From: Rikenellaceae bacterium
GTDB lineage: Bacteria > Bacteroidota > Bacteroidia > Bacteroidales > Rikenellaceae
DNA length: 5,407 nucleotides
NCBI GenBank assembly: GCA_021203585.1
Contig: JAJQAW010000229.1
Span: 1-5,407, forward strand
Direction: 5' to 3'
How positions within the stretch are numbered: the first letter of the stretch is position 1; each line of letters starts with the position of its first letter. The notes under the pieces are model-generated. The model had not been told where the DNA came from, did no database searches, and saw only the letters and a list, made by a program, of their open reading frames with translations. A program made the position numbers and the translations under genes. Positions 1 to 5,407 of the stretch are shown here, one piece after another.

Positions 1-2217
1 GTCCGGGTCTACCGAAATTTCCGAGGAGGGACTTACCGGCTTCAGATCGGTCTCCAACACGGCTGGCGGGTAGCCTGAAGTTTTCCGGTCCGTTGCATAC
101 AACAACAGGTGGTCCGCCGGGTATAATTGGTAGGACACCCGAATTTTACCCTCCCCGGCCGGCTCCGAGGGATAGACCGCAGCTTTACCGGTCATGGCAT
201 CGAACGCCAACACGTCCGCACCGGCCAAAATCACCTCTCCGGAGATAGATTCCGTATCCGAAACGTTGTTCAGCATCACGACCTGTCCGTCCTGCATTTC
301 CCGGCGTTGGTGGTATAACCTTCCCTGCCCGGCCACATCGTCGGCAAAACGGATTCGATCGTTGCGCAGGTAACGGTTCATCACCTCCACCGTTAGTTCC
401 GGCAAACGGACCACGCCTTCGGAGGCCAACAGCGAGGCCAGTTCGACGCGGGCTTCTTCCCCCTCCAAGTATTGCGGTCCTTCTCCGAAAAGCAGGATTC
501 GGCCCCCGTTGTCCAGGTAGGCCTGCAGGACATCGTAGGTCGAACGGTTGATATTTTCCATGGTAGCCGGCAGGATCACCGTTCGATAACTCCGCTGACC
601 GATGTGCAAACGGTCTCCGCCTACCGAACCGTAGGCAGCCATAACCGCTTCGCTGGCGATATCGTACTCCACTTGATTGGCTTCCAGTGCCGTCACCATT
701 TCCTGAAACGGCTGAGCAATCTGGCCGATCTTATACCCTACCTTATTCTCCCCCCGGATAAAGTACATCCAGGCGGAGGTGGTCGGCTGCAACACGACAA
801 TATCGTTGGTGTGCTCGCCCGCAGCCATGACCATCGACAACCGGGCATGGTATTCTCCCAGGTAATCGTACCACGGCCACCAGGGCAATTGGTAGGAGAA
901 AACTTCCGGGTAGTCCAGCTTGCGAACCCCTTTCAAGGAAACCGGAGTATAATGTTGTACCAGCAGATTAATCCCCAAGACATTGATCCAATCCGCCTGT
1001 CGCTTCATGTCGAAGAAACTGAATTCCCAGCCCGCTCCGGCGTAAATTTCGCACAGGGTACGGGGATACCCCATCTGATCGGCCACGCTCTGTACCTCGC
1101 GCACCGAACGGACATTCCCGAATTGAGCCTGGTAGCGGGTTTCATCGTATTGGTTGAACAAGATGTCGATCCCCGGAATGTGATGGTAGGTATACATCAT
1201 CATGTAATCCGGCGAAACGTGCGGATTGGGCCACGCATGTTCCCAATAGTGACCGGTCCACTTCAGATTATGCGCGTCGGTATATTCTCGCCACGGTTTG
1301 GCCCAACGCTCTTCCTTCATTTCGAGCAGGAATTTCCGGTAGTTGTGGCGGATTTTCCGCCAGTCCTCGCCGATTTCATCGAACAGTTTCGGAAGTTGCG
1401 GTTTAAGATCGTATCCCCAGCGTTGTTCGAACCGCTCGAAAAGATCGGTGAACCAGGTAGCGCCCACATCTGGACGGATGTGCGGTTCGTCGGTAAAAAT
1501 GCCCGGAACCCAAGTGCCGAAATCCGCGCCCATATGGCGTTCGTAACCCGGCATGGTGATTTCGATGAATTTCTCCGTCACTCCCGGCATCAGCATATTG
1601 ATGTAGGGAAAACCGCCCCACCGGGCCGAAGGTTTCATGTAGTATTTCTCGAAGATATAAAATTCTCCCCGCGCTCCGGCCATCGAGGCTGCCCGGTCGG
1701 TGATGTCCTCGAAGCGGTCCCCTTCGCGTTGAAGGACTACCGTGTAATCGGGATGCATGGGCGGCATCGTGTCCGCCCGGACCATGACCAGCGAATGGCC
1801 CTGGTTATAGGATTCGGGCATGGCCTCCTGGGTCAGCCCACCCGCCGGACCGCTGGGAAAACCGTTCTCGTCGTATAGCCACACATCCAGACCCAGCTCC
1901 TTGCCCCGTTTCAGGGTATACTCGCACAGCTCCCACCAATCTTCGGAGAGGTATTCGGTGATCATCCCCATCCGCGGATGGATAAATCCGCCACCGGCCC
2001 CCACCCGCTTTAGCTCCTCCATCGCCCGGTCGATATCCGATTTTTGGGTATCGGAGTTCCAAACCAGAAACGGCGCGGTCCGGTATTCCCGGCTCGGATC
2101 GGCAAATTCGTGCTCGAATTCTTTCAGGGTGGAAATCCGGCTTCCGCGCTTTTCCGTATGACAAGCCCAACTTCCGCCCGCAAGCAAAAGCAGAACCGCG
2201 ACGGCCCATTTTTTCAT
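1..2217 (-). CDS. GH106-like exported glycoside hydrolase, 3' end cut by window edge
   Basis: Reads from ATG at 2217-2215 to the window edge without a stop: 739 codons, C terminus missing. Residues 1-18 form a signal peptide (MKK, hydrophobic core, SWA) followed by Cys19, so it may be a lipoprotein, though the lipobox SWAC is imperfect. Residues about 45-130 carry the hallmarks of the GH106 alpha-L-rhamnosidase-like superfamily: APFLVWN (48-54), GGFIHPRMGM (76-85), TEYLSEDWW (87-95) and WLYDENGFPSGPAGG (113-127). FTDEP (241-245) and CEIYAGAGW (389-397) each place a Glu (E244, E390) where a barrel catalytic acid is expected; that role is inferred. The TIM barrel runs to about 460. A GATase/flavodoxin-like segment follows (about 470-620), then a beta-sandwich (about 640-710); a jelly-roll domain probably lies beyond the window. 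Family members run to about 900-1100 residues. It is the last visible gene of the operon, 25 bases after the nitroreductase gene. Substrate cannot be read; rhamnose- or other deoxysugar-containing glycans are a guess. Confidence 0.87.
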   Translation of the reverse strand, partial: MKKWAVAVLLLLAGGSWACHTEKRGSRISTLKEFEHEFADPSREYRTAPFLVWNSDTQKSDIDRAMEELKRVGAGGGFIHPRMGMITEYLSEDWWELCEYTLKRGKELGLDVWLYDENGFPSGPAGGLTQEAMPESYNQGHSLVMVRADTMPPMHPDYTVVLQREGDRFEDITDRAASMAGARGEFYIFEKYYMKPSARWGGFPYINMLMPGVTEKFIEITMPGYERHMGADFGTWVPGIFTDEPHIRPDVGATWFTDLFERFEQRWGYDLKPQLPKLFDEIGEDWRKIRHNYRKFLLEMKEERWAKPWREYTDAHNLKWTGHYWEHAWPNPHVSPDYMMMYTYHHIPGIDILFNQYDETRYQAQFGNVRSVREVQSVADQMGYPRTLCEIYAGAGWEFSFFDMKRQADWINVLGINLLVQHYTPVSLKGVRKLDYPEVFSYQLPWWPWYDYLGEYHARLSMVMAAGEHTNDIVVLQPTTSAWMYFIRGENKVGYKIGQIAQPFQEMVTALEANQVEYDIASEAVMAAYGSVGGDRLHIGQRSYRTVILPATMENINRSTYDVLQAYLDNGGRILLFGEGPQYLEGEEARVELASLLASEGVVRLPELTVEVMNRYLRNDRIRFADDVAGQGRLYHQRREMQDGQVVMLNNVSDTESISGEVILAGADVLAFDAMTGKAAVYPSEPAGEGKIRVSYQLYPADHLLLYATDRKTSGYPPAVLETDLKPVSPSSEISVDPD

Positions 2218-2242
2218 AGTGTCAATTTTTTGATGGTTTCCC

Positions 2243-2869
2243 TTACTCTTTCACACCCACCGATTGACCGCCGACCACCAGGTGCCGCTCGGAAAGTCCG
2301 AGGTGTTCGGCTGCCTTTTGGCGATTCAACGAACCGGTATATACGACCGTACTCAAGCCTTCGGAAGCACAGTACAGGTAAATGTTCTGTGAAATGTATC
2401 CCGCGTCGATGTAGGACATCAAGCGTTTGGATTCATCGTCTCCACGCCTCTTTTCCAGGTCGGCGACGAAAAAAATATCGACCGCCGTATCGCCGAAATC
2501 GCGCGTGACTACCTCTTTGCGGAAATCGCCCGGCTTGATCGAATACAGAGCGTGTTCCAAGGCATCGTAACGAAAAGCTCCTTCCGAGGTAAAGATGTAC
2601 AATTCCAGCTCTTGAGAATTGCTGGCCGAAGGCGCCGTGCGTTTACCGTCCGGCCGGTTTACACCCCAGGCGGCCCACAGCAAATCGGACATTTGTTGGG
2701 AGGTTAGGGTTTTTCCGGAAAAGGGCCCTCGGTCGGTTGCCCGGTTATCGAGAGCTTCCATCAAAGGCATGCCCCCGCTCTTGCGCGGTTGCGGAAGGAC
2801 TGTTTTTTCCTGCGCGTACATGGTTGCAGCGAGCAGCATAGCAGCTGCCGTCCACATGATTTTTTTCAT
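2243..2869 (-). CDS. Secreted nitroreductase-family (SagB/ThcOx-like) flavoprotein
   Basis: 208 residues. The first 19 residues are a Sec signal peptide (MKK, hydrophobic core, MYA|Q), so the mature enzyme of about 189 residues should be periplasmic. The mature part follows the nitroreductase fold: NRATDRGPF (42-50) stands where the family's phosphate-binding RRSxRxF motif lies. TLTSQQMSDLLWAAWGVNRPDGKRTAPSAS spans 55-83, with the SxSN-like flavin-site residues near 81-84. A helix at about 155-171 (DAGYISQNIYLYCASEGL) and a Gly-rich end (VVGGQSVG, 198-205) complete it. The family uses FMN with NAD(P)H or other donors to reduce or oxidise small molecules; neither donor nor substrate can be inferred here. 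Its ATG overlaps the folP stop by four bases (ATGA, 2869-2866), implying coupled translation, and A-rich sequence precedes the start. There are no Tat arginines, so flavin would have to be inserted outside the cytoplasm. The family call is firm; the SagB/ThcOx subgroup is less so. Confidence 0.87.
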   Translation of the reverse strand: MKKIMWTAAAMLLAATMYAQEKTVLPQPRKSGGMPLMEALDNRATDRGPFSGKTLTSQQMSDLLWAAWGVNRPDGKRTAPSASNSQELELYIFTSEGAFRYDALEHALYSIKPGDFRKEVVTRDFGDTAVDIFFVADLEKRRGDDESKRLMSYIDAGYISQNIYLYCASEGLSTVVYTGSLNRQKAAEHLGLSERHLVVGGQSVGVKE

Positions 2870-3744
2870 GGTATTTGATTTAAAGGTTTATCTTTAGTGC
2901 GGCTCCGATCGAAAGCCTGATACAGCCGCACCGCTTCCACCGCCTGCCGGACATCGTGCGCTCGCAAGATACCGGCTCCCTGGCGGAGACATTCCCAATG
3001 CAGGGCGGTCGTACCGTTGAGGGCTTCTTCCGGCGTGATGCCTAACGTTTTCCAGATCATCGTCTTGCGGGAAATACCCGCCAGCAGGGGCCGGCCCAGA
3101 ATTCGCAGATCGCTCAGCCGGCCGAGCAGTTCGAAATTCTGTTCCACCGTTTTGGCAAAACCGAATCCCGGATCGAGAATGATATCGTCGATGCCCGCCT
3201 GCACCCACCCCTCGAGTTTGAGGGAGAAATACCGAATCACTTCGGCCGTTACGTCTTGGTAGTCGGTCAAACTTTGCATCGTAGAGGGAGTGCCCCGCAT
3301 GTGCATGGCCAGGTAGGGAAGGTTCAGCCGGGCCACGGTAGGGATCATTTCCGGGTCCAATTCACCGGAAGAAATATCGTTGACGATGACTGCACCGTAC
3401 CGGCTCACAATTTTTTCCACCACCCGGGCCCGGAACGTATCGAGCGAAACCACCGCATCCGGATATCGCGTGCGAATGGTTTCCAGGGCTTTCTCCACGC
3501 GCCGAAATTCCTCTTCCGGCGAAACCTCGGCCGCTCCCGGACGAGAAGAATAACCGCCCACATCCAGAATCCCGGCTCCTTCACCGACCGCTCGGTCGAT
3601 CCTTTCCCGCAGTTGCTTCCCGGTGGTGCTCCGGCTTCCCGAAAAAAAGGAATCCGGCGTGACGTTGACAATGCCCATGACTACCGGCACAGACAAATCG
3701 AGCAACCGATCGCCGACCTGCAAGGTGGTATTCACCCGCATCAT
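2866..3744 (-). CDS. folP: Dihydropteroate synthase
   Basis: 292 residues. It condenses p-aminobenzoate with 6-hydroxymethyl-dihydropterin diphosphate to give dihydropteroate, the cytoplasmic folate-pathway step blocked by sulfonamides. All family landmarks are present: MGIVNVTPDSF (23-33), DVGGYSSRPGA (61-71), LDTF (101-104), VNDISSG (121-127), MHMRGTP (147-153), DPGFGF (191-196), AGISRK (222-227), NGTTA (243-247) and RAHDV (261-265). By comparison with E. coli FolP, N27, D61, D102, N122, D191, K227 and R261 are the conserved active-site residues, so it should be active. Loop 2 has SSRPG instead of STRPG. A short polar tail (about 279-292) follows the last helix. Its start is ATGATG: the ATG at 3744 overlaps the upstream gene's TGA, while the ATG at 3741 would start one codon later. 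Its own TGA overlaps the next start. No private promoter is visible. Length and motifs match chromosomal FolP rather than acquired sul genes. Confidence 0.97.
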   Translation of the reverse strand: MMRVNTTLQVGDRLLDLSVPVVMGIVNVTPDSFFSGSRSTTGKQLRERIDRAVGEGAGILDVGGYSSRPGAAEVSPEEEFRRVEKALETIRTRYPDAVVSLDTFRARVVEKIVSRYGAVIVNDISSGELDPEMIPTVARLNLPYLAMHMRGTPSTMQSLTDYQDVTAEVIRYFSLKLEGWVQAGIDDIILDPGFGFAKTVEQNFELLGRLSDLRILGRPLLAGISRKTMIWKTLGITPEEALNGTTALHWECLRQGAGILRAHDVRQAVEAVRLYQAFDRSRTKDKPLNQIP

Positions 3745-5141
3745 GGCCGGGTGAGCCGGTCGATCAACCGGTAAAGGTTATCCAATCCGCTGACCGCATC
3801 GGCCGGGAACCGTTCTCCATGGGGACCGAAAAATTTCATCGCGGATTCCTCTTCGATGGTCAGGGTCGATTCGTCCCAATGGCCGGATTTATCCTGACCG
3901 GCTGCGGCATTCAAACCCAATTGCCGGGCCATAAATTCATACACCGCGTCCCGTTTTGCCGGGCTCCAATTGTGTCCTTCGGTCGGAAAATGGGCATTTT
4001 CTACCCGATCTTCCACTCCATAGAATCCGTAGGTCCGTTTGATAAAGGGATATTCATACTCCTCGACCAGCATCGTCCAGTCTTTTCCGTCGGAAACAAT
4101 CAGCATGGGCCGGGGCGCCGCCATGGCCGCAATCTCGGCTAAGTTCGTACCTCTGCCGCACCAACCGATCGGCAGTCCGCTTTCGCATCCGCAACCGCCC
4201 ATAAAGTAAGAAGATACCATGATCACCGGAACCGAAACACTCACCCGGTCGTCCAAGGCGGTCAATATCATCGACTGCGAGCCGCCGCCGGATCCTCCGG
4301 TCACCGCGATCCGCTCGGTATCCACATTCGGAGCCTGGTAAAAATAATCCAGCAACGCCAGATTTTGCAGGGTATGCATGGTCAAAGCCACACTATTTTT
4401 ATGATCTGCGCTCTCGAAAGCCAACAGGGATTCCCCATACCCGAATAAGTCCATATTCACCGCAATAGCTCCCATGCGGGCAAACATCGCGCAGCGTTGC
4501 TGCACCTCTTTGGCATACCGTCCCGTCCCGAAATGACCGTTCGGATTGAGGATGAACGGCAGTTTTTCCCCTTTCTTGGTACGGGCCGGCTGGTAGAGCG
4601 AGCCCGTGGCGTACACCCCCGGAAGGGTTTCGAGAGCGAAATTCCGGACCGTGTAGCCGTTCATTTTTCGAATGGGACCGAAGCTCATTTCCATCACCAG
4701 GTGTTCCCGCAATCCGGCCACTCCCAAGGTTTGGTAGAGGCACTCTTTGAGTTCCGCCTTGCGGGCTTCCCATTCGGGCAGGGTGCTGTATTCTTCCCGG
4801 AGTACCTGCAGCCGCTCGATCCCTTCCTCCGGACGGCGGCGGGCATATTCGAACGGTTTAATTTTATACGATCCATCCGGATTGATCGTATAATCCAGAT
4901 CGAATTTGGAGAGAACGATGTCCAATGTCCGTTCGAAATCGGGTTTAAATTGGTATAATCCGTAAATCAGTTCCTTGTCGGCCACCTGATCTTCCGTATA
5001 GACGAGCTTCACGCCGTATTTTTCCTCCATGGCCGTGAATACGGCTTTTAAGGGCATGGTAAATTTATTTTCGAGGTTGTATTGCGCCCGGCTACCGGCC
5101 GCAATCAGCATCAAGAGCAAAAAAAACCCTGTTTTTTTCAT
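3741..5141 (-). CDS. Secreted STN-domain / alpha-beta hydrolase fusion, probable carbohydrate esterase
   Basis: 466 residues from the ATG at 5141-5139. An upstream in-frame ATG at 5165 lies inside the -7 promoter element and would bury the signal peptide, so the downstream start is chosen. Residues 1-19 are a signal peptide (MKK, LLLMLIAAG, SRA|Q). Residues about 24-95 look like an STN (secretin/TonB short N-terminal) domain: FTMPLKAVFTAMEEKYGV, then LVYTEDQV and repeated beta-alpha segments ending in SYKIKP. Residues about 170-410 are an alpha/beta hydrolase of the acetylxylan-esterase-like type: NPNGHF (199-204), AVNMDLFGYGES (227-238), the nucleophile elbow TGGSGGG (281-287, Ser284), MGGCGCESGLP (314-324), APRPMLIVSDGKDWT (342-356; D351 or D354 as acid) and EGHNW (388-392, His390). 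The triad is therefore complete. It opens the operon and overlaps folP by ATGA. Likely removes acetyl or methyl esters from an envelope-bound glycan; CE7-like or pectin-methylesterase-like activity are alternatives, and a peptidase role is not excluded. The hydrolase is clear; the STN call is by eye. Confidence 0.85.
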   Translation of the reverse strand: MKKTGFFLLLMLIAAGSRAQYNLENKFTMPLKAVFTAMEEKYGVKLVYTEDQVADKELIYGLYQFKPDFERTLDIVLSKFDLDYTINPDGSYKIKPFEYARRRPEEGIERLQVLREEYSTLPEWEARKAELKECLYQTLGVAGLREHLVMEMSFGPIRKMNGYTVRNFALETLPGVYATGSLYQPARTKKGEKLPFILNPNGHFGTGRYAKEVQQRCAMFARMGAIAVNMDLFGYGESLLAFESADHKNSVALTMHTLQNLALLDYFYQAPNVDTERIAVTGGSGGGSQSMILTALDDRVSVSVPVIMVSSYFMGGCGCESGLPIGWCGRGTNLAEIAAMAAPRPMLIVSDGKDWTMLVEEYEYPFIKRTYGFYGVEDRVENAHFPTEGHNWSPAKRDAVYEFMARQLGLNAAAGQDKSGHWDESTLTIEEESAMKFFGPHGERFPADAVSGLDNLYRLIDRLTRP

Positions 5142-5150
5142 TGGAAATAG

Positions 5151-5175
5151 TTTAGTAACATACAAACTTACTAAA
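5151..5175. repeat. Perfect 8-bp inverted repeat over the operon promoter
   Basis: TTTAGTAA (5151-5158) and TTACTAAA (5168-5175) are exact reverse complements separated by nine bases. The right arm overlaps the first bases of the -7 element and the left arm covers the predicted transcript start. The centre-to-centre distance of 17 bases is not far from the spacing bound by dimeric regulators. It could be an operator, but it is AT-rich and chance cannot be excluded. Confidence 0.4.
5163..5170 (-). promoter_or_regulatory. Bacteroidota-type -7 element of the operon promoter
   Basis: Read on the minus strand the bases are TAAGTTTG, an exact match to the TAnnTTTG element of Bacteroidota housekeeping promoters. 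No good TTTG -33 element is found at the usual spacing of about 19 bases. The nearest is a weak TTCG (5197-5194) at 23 bases, so the promoter may be weak or activator-dependent. The predicted start near 5157 leaves about 16 bases of leader before the ATG at 5141, and excludes the alternative ATG at 5165. Confidence 0.6.
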
Positions 5176-5199
5176 TTTTCCCCACACGTTTTACGAATG

Positions 5200-5224
5200 C
5201 TTTCTCCTTTTTTCCTTTTCTTTT
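5200..5224 (-). other. 25-base uninterrupted polypurine tract upstream of the operon promoter
   Basis: On the minus strand bases 5224-5200 are all A or G, with A-runs interspersed with G pairs. It lies about 30-54 bases upstream of the operon -7 element, where UP-element-like or curved DNA could assist a promoter that lacks a good -33 box. Function is unproven. Confidence 0.25.
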
Positions 5225-5300
5225 GAAATCCGGAAGAATTCTAATCTCCCGCTAATTTCCAGGAGAGAGACAGCCGATGGAAAATAAATTTGGCAAAACT

Positions 5301-5330
5301 TTTGGAGAAATAAAAAAATCCCTACCTTTG
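5301..5330 (+). promoter_or_regulatory. Bacteroidota-type promoter of the tRNA-Lys gene
   Basis: TTTG at 5301-5304 (-33 element) and TACCTTTG at 5323-5330 (exact TAnnTTTG -7 element) are 18 bases apart, within the normal range for Bacteroidota. The expected start falls near 5335, about ten bases before the first base of the mature tRNA, as is common for tRNA transcripts. Confidence 0.8.
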
Positions 5331-5345
5331 CCACGCAAAAAAGGA

Positions 5346-5407
5346 GATTCGTTAGCTCAGCTGGTAGAGCACAACACTTTTAATGTTGGGGTCCTGGGTT
5401 CGAGCCC
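5346..5407 (+). tRNA. tRNA-Lys (anticodon UUU), 3' end cut by window edge
   Basis: 62 bases of the gene are visible. The acceptor 5' strand is GATTCGT (5346-5352). The D arm pairs GCTC with GAGC around loop AGCTGGTA. The anticodon stem pairs CAACA with TGTTG (5372-5376 with 5384-5388), with loop CTTTTAA and anticodon TTT at 5379-5381. The variable region is GGGTC, and the T arm begins CTGGG followed by TTCGAGC. The rest of the T stem, the acceptor 3' strand and any encoded CCA lie outside the window. It is divergent from the four-gene operon. Confidence 0.97.

Larger units (their letters stand above)
1..5157 (-). other. Putative four-gene operon: STN-esterase, folP, nitroreductase, GH106-like
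   Basis: The four minus-strand genes are separated by -4, -4 and +25 bases, and no promoter or terminator-like hairpin was seen between them. The only recognisable promoter is upstream of the first gene, with a predicted transcript start near 5157 and a leader of about 16 bases. The unit continues past position 1, so its last gene and its terminator are not visible. Co-transcription is inferred from spacing alone. Three of the four products carry signal peptides; only FolP is cytoplasmic. Confidence 0.75.

Noticed and set aside
472..1878. A 468-codon open frame on the plus strand
   Set aside because: It lies wholly antisense to the GH106-like gene, whose protein has recognisable motifs throughout. 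The plus-strand product is rich in His, Arg, Pro and Val, with no domain, signal or promoter, as expected for a shadow frame in GC-rich DNA.
1805..2209. A 134-codon minus-strand open frame in another frame
   Set aside because: It overlaps the start of the GH106-like gene out of frame; the true frame from 2217 shows the signal peptide and family motifs.
2220..2225. TTGACA on the minus strand, resembling a sigma70 -35 box
   Set aside because: It ends only two bases before the GH106-like ATG, with no room for a -10 element, and Bacteroidota promoters do not use this motif.
3819..4142. Plus-strand open frames inside the esterase gene (also 4497-4958)
   Set aside because: They are antisense to a coding sequence with intact catalytic motifs; no promoter or recognisable protein family was seen.
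5142..5165. Upstream ATG giving an eight-residue longer esterase (MYVTKLFP...)
   Set aside because: The ATG overlaps the -7 promoter element and would not be in the mRNA; it would also put extra residues ahead of a canonical signal peptide.
5277..5407. Open frame on the plus strand starting MENKFGKTFGE, with AGGAG upstream
   Set aside because: It runs through the tRNA promoter and then the tRNA itself. The LAQLVEH...VGVLGSSP peptide is the well-known spurious translation of tRNA genes.
5346..5407. tRNA-Lys as the integration site of an element carrying the operon
   Set aside because: Integration normally uses the tRNA 3' end, which points away from the operon and lies outside the window. 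No integrase or repeated tRNA fragment is seen.

Overview
The window comes from a member of the Bacteroidota, most likely order Bacteroidales. Both promoters that can be read have the TAnnTTTG -7 element typical of this phylum. Start codons are preceded by A-rich sequence rather than Shine-Dalgarno sites, and the secreted proteins are of gut or polysaccharide-degrading Bacteroidales type. The coding sequence looks fairly GC-rich (roughly mid-50s percent by eye). That would suit an Alistipes/Rikenellaceae-like organism, but the genus is a guess.

Layout: nearly everything lies on the minus strand as one compact four-gene unit, read from about 5157 down past position 1. In order of transcription these are: (1) a secreted STN-domain/alpha-beta-hydrolase fusion, probably a carbohydrate esterase (5141-3741); (2) folP, dihydropteroate synthase (3744-2866); (3) a small secreted nitroreductase-like flavoprotein (2869-2243); (4) a large exported GH106-like glycoside hydrolase (2217 to beyond position 1, 739 codons visible). 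Genes 1/2 and 2/3 each overlap by exactly four bases (ATGA), and genes 3/4 are 25 bases apart, so translational coupling is likely. A 204-base divergent intergenic region (5142-5345) holds the operon promoter on the minus strand. On the plus strand it holds the promoter of a tRNA-Lys(UUU) gene, which is cut by the right edge of the window.

Biology: genes 1 and 4 look like a de-esterifying enzyme and a glycosidase acting on a decorated plant or host glycan in the cell envelope. Gene 3 is an exported flavin enzyme of unknown substrate. Gene 2 is a housekeeping cytoplasmic folate enzyme, translationally locked between exported proteins, which is the most peculiar aspect of the arrangement. The other unusual points are the STN domain fused to an esterase and a perfect inverted repeat over the operon promoter. 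No CRISPR array, insertion sequence, transposase or intrinsic terminator was seen. None of this proves a new system; the STN-esterase fusion and the folP context deserve follow-up.
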